Positions 1-7,496 of a stretch of DNA of 38,766 bases are shown here, in pieces. Location: positions 1 to 38,766 of the forward strand of contig JAFIGC010000041.1 of the NCBI GenBank assembly GCA_020831635.1. The letters run 5' to 3'. Position numbers and translations under genes: made by a program. The DNA comes from Verrucomicrobiota bacterium (lineage in GTDB: Bacteria; Verrucomicrobiota; Kiritimatiellia; SS1-B-03-39; UBA6053). How positions within the stretch are numbered: the stretch's first letter is position 1; each line of letters begins with the position of its first letter. The notes beneath the pieces were generated by a model. The model was given only the letters and a program-made list of their open reading frames with translations, was not told the origin of the DNA and did not search any database.

Positions 1-119
1 AAATCGGTATCAAATTAAGGTCACATCAAAATCTTTCGAGGTCAGGTGTTCTGAAATTAAGTTAACTTTAGCGTTATTTTAGCGTCCTTAAGCGGTTAAA
101 ATCCTACATCAACGAGCCC
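1..119. other. Non-coding edge segment with phased TTAGCG-like repeats
   Basis: AT-rich segment downstream of the restriction-subunit gene. No coding frame is seen. It holds two copies of TTTAGCGT (67-74 and 78-85), 11 bp apart, followed by a related TTAAGCG (88-94). No clear terminator hairpin is present. The function is unknown. Confidence 0.3.
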
Positions 120-2471
120 TCAGGCGGAGGCTTGGTGATTGAAAAGCTGTTGTTCGAGTTCCTGCAGGGCGGTTTCGTAGTTGGTTTTGCCGCCGAAGAC
201 GTCGTTGATGATTTCAACGGGGGTGCCCATTCGGTCGAAGGGGGTGAGTTTCAGCACCTTGGGGCTCTCGAGGGTGAGCACGCCTTCGTCGGCGTATTTG
301 TCGAGGAGCGCTTCGAGGACGGCGCGGGCCTTTTCGCCGTATTTGCTGAAGTAATCGCGCTTTTTGACATTCTCGGCGCGCTCCCGTCGGGTGAGGGGCG
401 GGGCGTCGTAGGCGATATGGCAGATGAGATCGAAGTCGCCGTAGTCCTTGCCGACTTCATCGGCGAGTTTGGGGAGTTCGATGCCGTATTCTTCCAACTC
501 CCGGACGATGGCTTCTTTTTTCCGGGTGCCGTTCCAGGTGTTGATGAAGTCGTCGAGGGAGGCGTACTCGTTGCGGATGTGCTTGCGGCTGTAGTCGCAG
601 TAGGATTCGGTGATCATCCGTCCGTCTTCGCCGCGGTATTCGACGGTTTTGGCGAGGATGTTGACTTCCACCCCGCTGACGTGGATTTTTTTGGCGCCAT
701 AGGGGCCGGGCGGCTCTTTGATCACGCCGTCGTCGGGATCGGGCTCGGGATCGGGCGGCACGGGGTCGTCATCGGGCTCGGGCTCGTAGATGACGACGGG
801 ATCGCCATCGAATTCCAGGTCCTTGAAGAGTTCGGTGGCGTTTTTGAAGTCCATGACCGTGAAGAAAAATTTGCCGTAGTCTTCTTCGATGCGGGTGCCG
901 CGTCCCACGATCTGCTTGAAAGTGGTCATGGATTTGACCGTCTTGTCCAGGACGATAAGCTTGCAGGTCTTGACATCGACGCCAGTGGTGAGCAGTTCGG
1001 AGGTGGTGGCGATGACCGGGAACCTGGACTCGGGGTCGATGAAGTTGTCGAGTTCGGCCTTGCCCTCGACGCTGTCGCCGGTGATGCGCATGACGTATTT
1101 GGGATAGTCGAGGGCCAGTTGGCCGGCGGCATTGGTGATGGCCACGCGCATGCGCTCGGCGTGGTCGATATCCTCGCAGAAAATGATGGTCTTCGAGAAG
1201 GGGTCGGTGGCGTTGAGCAGCTTCATGACGCAGGTGGCGACGCGCTTGGTGCGTTGATTGAGCACCAGAATGCGGTCCATGTCGGCCTGGTTGTAGGTGC
1301 GGTGTTCGATGTCCCTGCCGAGGTCGTCGGTCATACCCGGCTCGGGCGTCCAGCCGATGAGATCCTTATCGAGGTGGTAGCGAACGACCTTGTAGGGCGC
1401 GAGAAAACCGTCCTCGATGCCCTGCTTGAGCTTGTAGGTATAAACGGGCTCGCCAAAATAGGTGATGTTGGAGGCGTATTTGGTTTCTTTGGGGGTGGCG
1501 GTCAGGCCGATCTGGATGGCGCCGGAGAAATAATCGAGGATTTCCCGCCAGGCGGAGTCTTCGGCGGCGCTGCCGCGGTGGCACTCGTCGATCACGATGA
1601 GGTCGAAGAAGTCGGGGGAGACGCTTCTGTAGATTTTGTCCTCGGGGTCGGGTCCAGTGAGGGCTTGGTAGAGCCCGAGATGAATCTCGAAGGCGGGATC
1701 GATCTTGCGGTTTTTGATTTTGGTCATCACCGAGCCGAAGGGCTTGAAGTCGTTGACCAGCGTCTGGTCGGCGAGGACGTTGCGGTCGACCAGGAAGAGG
1801 GTTCGTTTGGCCTGCTTGGCTTTCCACAGGCGCCAGATGATCTGAAAGACGGTGTAGGTTTTCCCCGTCCCCGTGGCCATGACGAGGAGGAGGCGTTTGT
1901 CGCCCTTGGCGACGGCCTCCATGACGCGGTTGATCGCCTCGCTCTGGTAGTAACGGGGTTCCTTGCCGTAGGCATCCAGGTGGTAGGGCTCGAGGACAAG
2001 TTCTTCCTCGCTATCCTCGATGTTCCGATACGTTTTGTAGCGGTTCCAGAGTTCGTCGGGGGAGGGAAAGGCCTCCAGGGGGAATTCGCGCTCGATGTCC
2101 TCCCCGGGCGCCGGGACCTTGTTGTGCGCGGCAAAGGCGTCGCCGTTGGAACTGAAGGCGCTGGGCACATCGAGAATTTCGGCGTAGCCCAGTGCCTGTT
2201 GCATGCCGTGGCTGACGCCGTGGTTGTTGTCCTTGGCCTCGACGATGGCGATGGGAACCCCGGCCTCCCGCAGCAAGACGTAGTCGGCGAATTTTTTCTC
2301 CTTTTTGTTTCGGGAGGACATGTTGCCCCGAACGATGACCGGCCCCGGCGCCAGGGTGACTTCGCGGCGAATTTGGGTGAGCGGATCCCATCCGGCGCTT
2401 TGGATCGCGGGGGTGATGAAGAGATCGCAGATGTCGCTTTCGCTGAGTTGCTTTTTTTCTTGTTCGGTCAT
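120..2471 (-). CDS. Type I restriction enzyme R-subunit-like DEAD/DEAH helicase-nuclease (HsdR/EcoEI type)
   Basis: A 783-residue protein. HsdR subunits use ATP to translocate and cut DNA when paired with HsdM and HsdS. The N-terminal HSDR_N-type nuclease region shows D63, E78 and K80 (VEAK), a PD-(D/E)XK signature. The SF2 motor has Walker A ATGTGKT (199-205), DECH (295-298) and TATP (324-327). Its second RecA-like half contains a QIVGRGTR motif VI. A Pro/Asp-rich linker at about 575-605 precedes a C-terminal region resembling the EcoEI R C-terminal domain. The ATG at 2471 is chosen because the upstream in-frame extension runs antisense through the Dabb gene and is low-complexity. No hsdM or hsdS lies in the window; they could lie to the left, beyond the edge. 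An orphan defence helicase is the alternative. Confidence 0.85.
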   Translation of the reverse strand: MTEQEKKQLSESDICDLFITPAIQSAGWDPLTQIRREVTLAPGPVIVRGNMSSRNKKEKKFADYVLLREAGVPIAIVEAKDNNHGVSHGMQQALGYAEILDVPSAFSSNGDAFAAHNKVPAPGEDIEREFPLEAFPSPDELWNRYKTYRNIEDSEEELVLEPYHLDAYGKEPRYYQSEAINRVMEAVAKGDKRLLLVMATGTGKTYTVFQIIWRLWKAKQAKRTLFLVDRNVLADQTLVNDFKPFGSVMTKIKNRKIDPAFEIHLGLYQALTGPDPEDKIYRSVSPDFFDLIVIDECHRGSAAEDSAWREILDYFSGAIQIGLTATPKETKYASNITYFGEPVYTYKLKQGIEDGFLAPYKVVRYHLDKDLIGWTPEPGMTDDLGRDIEHRTYNQADMDRILVLNQRTKRVATCVMKLLNATDPFSKTIIFCEDIDHAERMRVAITNAAGQLALDYPKYVMRITGDSVEGKAELDNFIDPESRFPVIATTSELLTTGVDVKTCKLIVLDKTVKSMTTFKQIVGRGTRIEEDYGKFFFTVMDFKNATELFKDLEFDGDPVVIYEPEPDDDPVPPDPEPDPDDGVIKEPPGPYGAKKIHVSGVEVNILAKTVEYRGEDGRMITESYCDYSRKHIRNEYASLDDFINTWNGTRKKEAIVRELEEYGIELPKLADEVGKDYGDFDLICHIAYDAPPLTRRERAENVKKRDYFSKYGEKARAVLEALLDKYADEGVLTLESPKVLKLTPFDRMGTPVEIINDVFGGKTNYETALQELEQQLFNHQASA

Positions 2472-2493
2472 GCTGGGATCTCGCGGGGTCTGC

Positions 2494-2808
2494 TTATTGC
2501 GCGTGGATGATTTCGGCGTCGTAGACGCGGACCTTTGCCCAGAGGGCGCTGTATTTTTCGATGAATTCTTTGTGGCGGGGATGCTCTTGGTAAATGTCGT
2601 GATCTTCGATGGTTTTGAACCAGGTGTAGATGGCGTAGGCAAAGCCATGGTCGGTGACTTCCCGTTCCGGGGTGGCCCCGGGAACCCCGATTTCGGCTTT
2701 GTGTAGTCCGGGGGTCTGCAAAAGTTCTTTTAACCCCGCCTCGAATTGCTGTTTTTCCGCGGAGGTCACGGCGTCTTTCAGATAAAAATACACATTATGT
2801 TGGAGCAT
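2494..2808 (-). CDS. Dabb (stress-responsive alpha/beta barrel) domain protein
   Basis: A 104-residue protein starting MLQHNVYFYL. The pattern fits the Dabb family of small dimeric ferredoxin-like barrels: an initial His-containing beta strand, a helix with a leucine-rich stretch near residues 20-30, a central HGFAYAIYTWF strand, and a late HKEFIEKY helix. Members occur in stress-responsive plant proteins and in bacterial proteins of mostly unknown substrate. The length is normal for a single-domain member. The frame stays open far upstream, but the true start is the ATG at 2808, where the family similarity begins. It lies 22 bp upstream of the restriction-subunit gene on the same strand and may be co-transcribed with it. 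No functional link between the two is known to me. Confidence 0.8.
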   Translation of the reverse strand: MLQHNVYFYLKDAVTSAEKQQFEAGLKELLQTPGLHKAEIGVPGATPEREVTDHGFAYAIYTWFKTIEDHDIYQEHPRHKEFIEKYSALWAKVRVYDAEIIHAQ

Positions 2809-2943
2809 GGAAATTGATGTACTCAAAATTCGCTCGGGAGGAAAGAATTTTCGGCGAAAGCCCAGTGAAGATAGAATCCTCCCTCTGAATCGATGAACTA
2901 TTGCCGGATTCCGGGGATTTTCGTCTTTACGAACCTCATTATC

Positions 2944-2976
2944 ATGCAAATCCACGTTTTTTTCTTGGATTTGCAT
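2944..2976. repeat. Perfect 11-bp inverted repeat (hairpin)
   Basis: ATGCAAATCCA (2944-2954) and its exact reverse complement TGGATTTGCAT (2966-2976) flank an 11-nt T-rich loop. No T tract follows the stem on either strand, so it is not a normal terminator. The surviving DUF4143 homology begins immediately after the right arm, which suggests a rearrangement junction or a remnant of a mobile element. Confidence 0.7.
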
Positions 2977-3309
2977 ATTTTCGTGGATGTCGGTCTTGCC
3001 GCCTACCTGAATGGAATTGAAGAACCCGGCCAGATTCCCACCCACCCCCTTCGGGGATCTCTTTTTGAAAATTTGGTGGTGGCCGAGCTGATGAAGTTCC
3101 GCTTGAACCGGGGACGGGACCCCCAACTCCATTTCCATTTCTACCGTGACAGCAATGGGCTGGAAGTCGATGTGCTTTTTCCCGTGGGTCCCGACTGGTT
3201 GCCGGTGGAAATCAAATCCGCGCAAACCGTCCCCTCGGATGCTTTCGCGGGACTCAACGCCTTTTCCCGCATACCTGACGGAAAACGCTTGTCCTGTTGG
3301 GCGGGTTGA
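2977..3309 (+). pseudogene. C-terminal remnant of a DUF4143 (AAA_14-type) ATP-binding protein
   Basis: The conceptual product resembles only the last quarter of the widespread AAA_14/DUF4143 proteins. It shows FVDVGLAAYLNG, HPLRGSLFENLVVAEL, FYRDSNGLEVDVL and LPVEIKSAQT, in the order expected of the C-terminal restriction-nuclease-like domain. The N-terminal ATPase (Walker A and B) is missing. The segment upstream of about 2977 is not family-like and contains a hairpin. The frame ends early at 3309, without the usual final beta strand. I read it as a decayed, 5'-truncated gene. An open frame beginning at 2893 could still be translated, but its first 29 residues look non-native. Full-length relatives are often mobile or accessory genes, so this fits an accessory region. 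Confidence 0.7.
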
Positions 3310-3324
3310 CTTATCGTGGGGGAC

Positions 3325-4092
3325 ATGAATCAAGAAACCGAACCCGTGGTGAGCCTCAAGGCCCTGAGCAAATCCTTTGGCGATTTTCCCGCCCTCCGGG
3401 AGTTGACCCTGGAGGTGTTTCCGGGGGAAATTTTCGCGTTGTTGGGTCCTAACGGCGCGGGCAAAACCACGGCCATGAAGTTGCTGACCGGCATGTTGGC
3501 CCCCACTTCGGGCGAAGCCCGCATTGGCGGGTTCGATTGCTTCCGCGATCGCGTCAAAACCATGGCCATCACCGGGTATCAGCCCGATGAGCCGGTGTTT
3601 CAGGATCATCTTTCCGGATGGGATCTGATTCGCTTTGCCGGGGATTTGCGCGGTATGAGCCCCAAGGAAAGCCGCGACAAAGGGGGCGAAATCGCGGATC
3701 GACTGGATCTCACCCGGGATCTCAACGAATACGCCAACAATTATTCCAAAGGCATGCGGAAAAAATTGGCGGCGATTCTGGCCCTGATGCATGAGCCCCG
3801 GGTGCTGATTCTGGACGAACCCACCAATGGCCTGGACCCCTACGCCACCCGGGACTTTCACGCCCTCATGCGAGAACACGCGGCCAGGGGCGCGTCCGTG
3901 TTTTTCAGTACCCATTTGTTGGATCAGGCGCAGCGGAATTGCAGGCGGCTGGGAATTATCCACAAAGGCAACCTCGCCGCCATCGGCACCCTGGAGGAAT
4001 TGCGCCGGGAGACGGGTCAGCATTTGGAGGATATCTTCTTTGCCTTCACGGGCGGCAGCGAAATGGCCGTGGATTTGGAAGAAAGCAGATGA
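3325..4092 (+). CDS. ABC transporter ATP-binding protein
   Basis: A 255-residue nucleotide-binding subunit that would power the membrane protein encoded next. Visible motifs are Walker A GPNGAGKTT (41-49), a Q-loop near 86, signature SKGMR (141-145, degenerate from LSGGQ but normal for ABC-2 exporters), Walker B LILDE (161-165), the D-loop GLDP, and switch H197. Length and motif order match the CcmA/NatA/DrrA-type exporter subfamily. The ATG at 3325 is preferred; a GTG nine bases upstream (3316) is the alternative. The GTGGGGGA directly before the ATG is a Shine-Dalgarno-like run with unusually short spacing. It overlaps the permease/protease gene by ATGA (4089-4092), so the two are translationally coupled. 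The substrate is unknown. Confidence 0.93.
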   Translation: MNQETEPVVSLKALSKSFGDFPALRELTLEVFPGEIFALLGPNGAGKTTAMKLLTGMLAPTSGEARIGGFDCFRDRVKTMAITGYQPDEPVFQDHLSGWDLIRFAGDLRGMSPKESRDKGGEIADRLDLTRDLNEYANNYSKGMRKKLAAILALMHEPRVLILDEPTNGLDPYATRDFHALMREHAARGASVFFSTHLLDQAQRNCRRLGIIHKGNLAAIGTLEELRRETGQHLEDIFFAFTGGSEMAVDLEESR

Positions 4093-6686
4093 ACCGTCCC
4101 CCCGGAAATTTTCGGGCCACTTGGGTCCTGTTGAACGTCAGCCTCCGCAGAATGCGGAACCTGTGGTCGGTCAACACGCTCTTTTCCGGCTTGAAAAAGA
4201 AGCCCGCACAGGACGCCCGGGTTGCGACCCCTTCGAAATACGGCCCCCGAAATTGGGCCGGCACCTTTCTCATGATTTTCGGCATGTTTTTGATCATGGG
4301 CAATCTGGGCTTGCAAGGCGTGGGCGTGGTGTTCACCTCCCTGAACCAGTCCCCGTACGCCGAACCGCGCACAGACCGCACTTCTTTTCTCCGCGACGCC
4401 GTTGCCGAGGTTCAAAACGTGGCTTTCGACACGCTGGACGCCTTTCAAGCCTATCTTGAAGAACAGGCCCAACCCACGGAGGGTACCGAAAGCGAAATAG
4501 ACGATGGGTATGAAGACGCGGGAACAAGAACCTCGCGGCCCCTGATTCGTCGACGGCCATCGAGTTCCAGAGGCGTTCAAACCAGGGACAGCGGCCTCAT
4601 GATCGACATCGTTGTCAATCGCCGCCAACGTCCCAATTTCACCCCGGACGCCTTGGTGACGCGGGGCGCGGGGGTTTTAAGCTTGGTGTTGGCGATGTCC
4701 CTGCTCTTCTCGGGCGGAGATTTCGGGAAGGTCCAGGAATCCGGCCTCGCCGCCGCCATGGGGGAATATGCGTGGACCACGCCCTACCCCATTTCCACGG
4801 GTGCCATCCTTTCGGCCCGATTGCTGCGGGCGGGTTTTTTGGATGTCTTCGGATGGATGATTCTCTTGCCGGTGTATTTTTTCATTTTCATTTCCGCGGG
4901 ATTCGGGTGGATCGCCGCCCCGTTGGCACTGGGCGCAAGCGTGGGCATCAAACTGATGAGCGGCGGTTTGTCCCTCCTGATTCGCGTCACCCTGCCCCTG
5001 GTGGTGCGACAAAAAACGGCCACCAATATTCTGGGGGTATTCACGGGACTGGGCATGATCTGTTATTTTGCCTTTCTTTCCTTGGCCAATTTCCGGGAAC
5101 CGCTGTCTTGGCTGGCTCCCTGGGTGGCCCGCCTGCCCTCGACCCTGCTGTACCTCCCGCCCCTGGCGCCGGGTCTGATGACCCAAGGAGGAGCCGCCAC
5201 GATCCTGGGACTCTCCATCACCTTGCTGGGCGGCACCCTGGTGGGCATGGGTTCGGTGTTTGTCGCGGATTTTCTGCTGCAGCGCGGCAAGGAAAAAGCC
5301 CATGAAGAGGCGCGTCGCAAAACGCCGGTTGCGGACGCCTCCCTCCGCAGCTTCCCAAACGGAGCCCTTCGCACCGGAATCCTGGTGGTGTTTCGAAACC
5401 GGGCCTACTTGCTGCAACTCATCTATATCCCCATCCTGATTATCGCATACAATGGATTGACCCATTTTCAAAACTTCGTGCAGGATCCCAACAGTTTTCA
5501 ATTTTCGATGTTGGCCCTGACCGCATACGTGGCAGGCGCCTACACCACCCTGTTCGGGTCCACCCATGCCGTTACCTCCGCGATTCCAGGGCTCTGGATG
5601 CTCTACACCTTGCCGCGCCCCCTCTCCGCGTCCCTGATGCGCACCTCCTTGGTTTCGGGCATTTTTTCGTTTTTGTATCCCCTACTGATCCTCGGTTTCG
5701 GACTTTGGATTCTGCCCTTTTCCCTCCATAACCTGAGTTTGGCCATCCTGTCGCTTGGATGTGTGGCCGCCATGGTGATGATCTCGGGTGGATTGATGAT
5801 GCTCGGGGTGGATCCCCACGCCACGGAAACCAATCGCTCCATCGATGCGGTCTACACCCTTTTTCTCATGATGATCAGCGGCATGCCCATCGCCAGTTTT
5901 TTCAGCGAATCCCTCTGGCAACATTTGGTGATCATGCTGACCATGGGGCTTATCGGACTGGCCCTGTGGGAAAAAGTGGCGGACCGCGGCCCCTACATGC
6001 TGGATCCGGCGGAAAAGGCGCCTCCGCGACTCATGATGTCGGACGGTCTGCTGTCCGCAGCGGTCTTCATCGCCCTTCAAGGCACCCTCCTCGTGATCCT
6101 GCATCTGGGTTTTAAATTGGATTTGAGTTTGTCCTTGTCGTGGAGCTTTTGGACGGCGGGCATTTTGACCCTGATCGGGTCGGCGATTTCGCTGAAACGA
6201 CGGCACATTCCCGATGTCATGCAATGCCTGGGGTTACGGGCCATGCCCAATGCCGGCCCCGTCTCACGCGCCCTCGGTTTGGGGTTGGCCGCAGGGCTGT
6301 TGGCCACCGTATTCGGGGTGGGTTACCTGTACCTGTTGCAAACCCTGCCTTGGCTGGCGCCGATCTGGGAAATGGCCAAGGTGCCGGATTTTGAGCTGGA
6401 TTTTCAGCGCCCGGCGATCATTCTGCTGATCGTCGTCGGGGCGCCGCTGGTGGAAGAGTCGCTGTTTCGGGGACTCCTCCACAACGGATTGGCCCGCAGC
6501 GTGAAACCGATTTGGGCGATTCTCGGCAGCTCGCTCATTTTCGCATTCGCCCACCCCGCCGTCAGCGTTCCCCCGGTTTTCTTTTTGGGCGTGCTCACGG
6601 CCTGTGTATATCGTCGCAGCGGGAGACTGCTTTCCGCCTGGGTGGCCCACGCCGTGTACAATGGCTTGATTCTATTCCTGCAGTAG
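4089..6686 (+). CDS. ABC-2-like permease fused to a CPBP intramembrane metalloprotease
   Basis: An 865-residue polytopic inner-membrane protein. The N-terminal three quarters look like an ABC-2-type permease. There is one hydrophobic segment after NWAGTF (about 55-85), then a long charged non-membrane loop, then many hydrophobic segments from about 190 to 700. The last 150 residues are a CPBP (CAAX protease/bacteriocin-processing) domain with all expected catalytic residues: E789-E790 with R794 (EESLFR), H822 (FAFAHP), and H854 with N858 (HAVYN). CPBP enzymes cleave within or near membranes, and some process or confer immunity to peptides. With the coupled ATPase this forms a two-gene exporter that could transport and process a peptide or lipid-linked substrate. 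The substrate cannot be inferred. The start is fixed by the ATGA overlap. Confidence 0.88.
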   Translation: MNRPPGNFRATWVLLNVSLRRMRNLWSVNTLFSGLKKKPAQDARVATPSKYGPRNWAGTFLMIFGMFLIMGNLGLQGVGVVFTSLNQSPYAEPRTDRTSFLRDAVAEVQNVAFDTLDAFQAYLEEQAQPTEGTESEIDDGYEDAGTRTSRPLIRRRPSSSRGVQTRDSGLMIDIVVNRRQRPNFTPDALVTRGAGVLSLVLAMSLLFSGGDFGKVQESGLAAAMGEYAWTTPYPISTGAILSARLLRAGFLDVFGWMILLPVYFFIFISAGFGWIAAPLALGASVGIKLMSGGLSLLIRVTLPLVVRQKTATNILGVFTGLGMICYFAFLSLANFREPLSWLAPWVARLPSTLLYLPPLAPGLMTQGGAATILGLSITLLGGTLVGMGSVFVADFLLQRGKEKAHEEARRKTPVADASLRSFPNGALRTGILVVFRNRAYLLQLIYIPILIIAYNGLTHFQNFVQDPNSFQFSMLALTAYVAGAYTTLFGSTHAVTSAIPGLWMLYTLPRPLSASLMRTSLVSGIFSFLYPLLILGFGLWILPFSLHNLSLAILSLGCVAAMVMISGGLMMLGVDPHATETNRSIDAVYTLFLMMISGMPIASFFSESLWQHLVIMLTMGLIGLALWEKVADRGPYMLDPAEKAPPRLMMSDGLLSAAVFIALQGTLLVILHLGFKLDLSLSLSWSFWTAGILTLIGSAISLKRRHIPDVMQCLGLRAMPNAGPVSRALGLGLAAGLLATVFGVGYLYLLQTLPWLAPIWEMAKVPDFELDFQRPAIILLIVVGAPLVEESLFRGLLHNGLARSVKPIWAILGSSLIFAFAHPAVSVPPVFFLGVLTACVYRRSGRLLSAWVAHAVYNGLILFLQ

Positions 6687-6710
6687 TTCGTGCCCTTCGA
6701 AAAAATCGCT

Positions 6711-6738
6711 TTGCGGGCTCCATGAATTTCTGTATGCT
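6711..6738 (+). promoter_or_regulatory. Candidate sigma70-like promoter for the nucleotidyltransferase gene
   Basis: TTGCGG (6711-6716), a 16-bp spacer and TATGCT (6733-6738). The predicted start of transcription falls at or next to the GTG start codon at 6745, and no Shine-Dalgarno is visible, so the mRNA may be leaderless. This is pattern matching only. Confidence 0.3.
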
Positions 6739-6744
6739 GTAGAA

Positions 6745-7293
6745 GTGAGCGACGTTGAATCCATTTTTCAATTGGTGGGCCGGGATTTCCCTGAACAAGA
6801 AATTCAGGCCCTCCTTGTGGGCGGTCATGCGGTGAACGCCCATGGGTATACCCGTGCCACATTGGATGTGGATTTTATGATTGTTTCCGATCAAGAAGAA
6901 AAAGTCCGGGAACTGATGAAAGCGCGCGGGTACGTCAACCAGAGCAGCCATGGAAGCGTACTCTTTTGCAATCGACCCGGGTCTTCTTTGCGGATTGATT
7001 TCTTAAAAACCGACCCCGAAACCATGGCGGCGCTCTGGAATCAAAAAAAAACGATCCATCATGCGGACGGAACCACTTGTTATGTTGCCGACTTGGAACA
7101 TCTGATCGCCATGAAACTAACGGCCCTGCGTAGCCACTTCGCCCGTCGGCGTGGAAAAGATCTTCCTGACATTCTTTCCCTTGCCAAGAACCACGATTGG
7201 TCCTTCGACCAAAAACTCAAACCGCTCATCGATCAGTTCGGCTCAACCGAGGTTGAAAACGAACTCCGAACCGCTTGGGAGGCGCAGACATGA
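6745..7293 (+). CDS. AbiEii/DUF6036-like nucleotidyltransferase
   Basis: A 182-residue protein with a minimal nucleotidyltransferase fold. It has a GGHAVNAHGYTRATLDVDF core with G26-G27, metal-binding D41 and D43, and the third acidic residue D85 in LRIDF. A later helical part (DLEHLIAMKLTAL followed by RRGKDLPDI) is typical of AbiEii/AbiGii-type toxins and related MNT proteins. In characterised relatives such enzymes add nucleotides to tRNA or to a partner protein and act in toxin-antitoxin or abortive-infection systems. No in-frame ATG lies near the start, so the GTG at 6745 is used. The end overlaps the 68-residue gene by ATGA. A toxin role is inferred from family and context only; many such genes are uncharacterised. 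Confidence 0.8.
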   Translation: MSDVESIFQLVGRDFPEQEIQALLVGGHAVNAHGYTRATLDVDFMIVSDQEEKVRELMKARGYVNQSSHGSVLFCNRPGSSLRIDFLKTDPETMAALWNQKKTIHHADGTTCYVADLEHLIAMKLTALRSHFARRRGKDLPDILSLAKNHDWSFDQKLKPLIDQFGSTEVENELRTAWEAQT

Positions 7294-7496
7294 ATTTTGA
7301 TTTTGACCATCCCGCGCCCACCGGATCGCTTCCCCCCGAGGAATACTGGGCGTTTTGTGAAGAGATGATTCGCCGGAATCCCCGTGTCAGTTCCGAGACC
7401 TGCATGGCGATGAAAGACGATGAACGCTGGATGGAAGCTCCTTTCACCTTGGCCCAACCGACAAAACGGTTGTCCCGCACGCATCATAACCAGTGA
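7290..7496 (+). CDS. Small acidic hypothetical protein coupled to the nucleotidyltransferase
   Basis: A 68-residue protein beginning MNFDFDHPAP. It is acidic in its first half and contains PPEEYWAFCEEMIRRNP and a Lys/Arg-bearing tail. I do not recognise a family. The ATG at 7290 overlaps the stop of the nucleotidyltransferase (ATGA), which is strong evidence of translational coupling and a shared function. A small partner or antitoxin-like role is therefore plausible. Its last 13 bases overlap the convergent end of ftsW (7484-7496), so there is no room for a terminator between the two transcription units. Confidence 0.65.
   Translation: MNFDFDHPAPTGSLPPEEYWAFCEEMIRRNPRVSSETCMAMKDDERWMEAPFTLAQPTKRLSRTHHNQ

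Noticed and set aside
132-2510. Long open frame (792 codons) on the plus strand opposite the restriction-subunit gene
   Set aside because: It is an antisense shadow: Gly/Val/Asp-rich low-complexity product, no family motifs, while the other strand has complete helicase and nuclease motifs.
2838-2878. GGGAGGA ... TCCTCCC inverted repeat upstream of the Dabb gene
   Set aside because: Only seven bases per arm with a loop of more than 25; could be chance or a ribosome-binding-site mimic.
2809-4023. N-terminal extension of the Dabb gene to a 509-residue protein
   Set aside because: The extension runs antisense through the ABC ATPase gene and the DUF4143 remnant; family similarity starts at the ATG at 2808.
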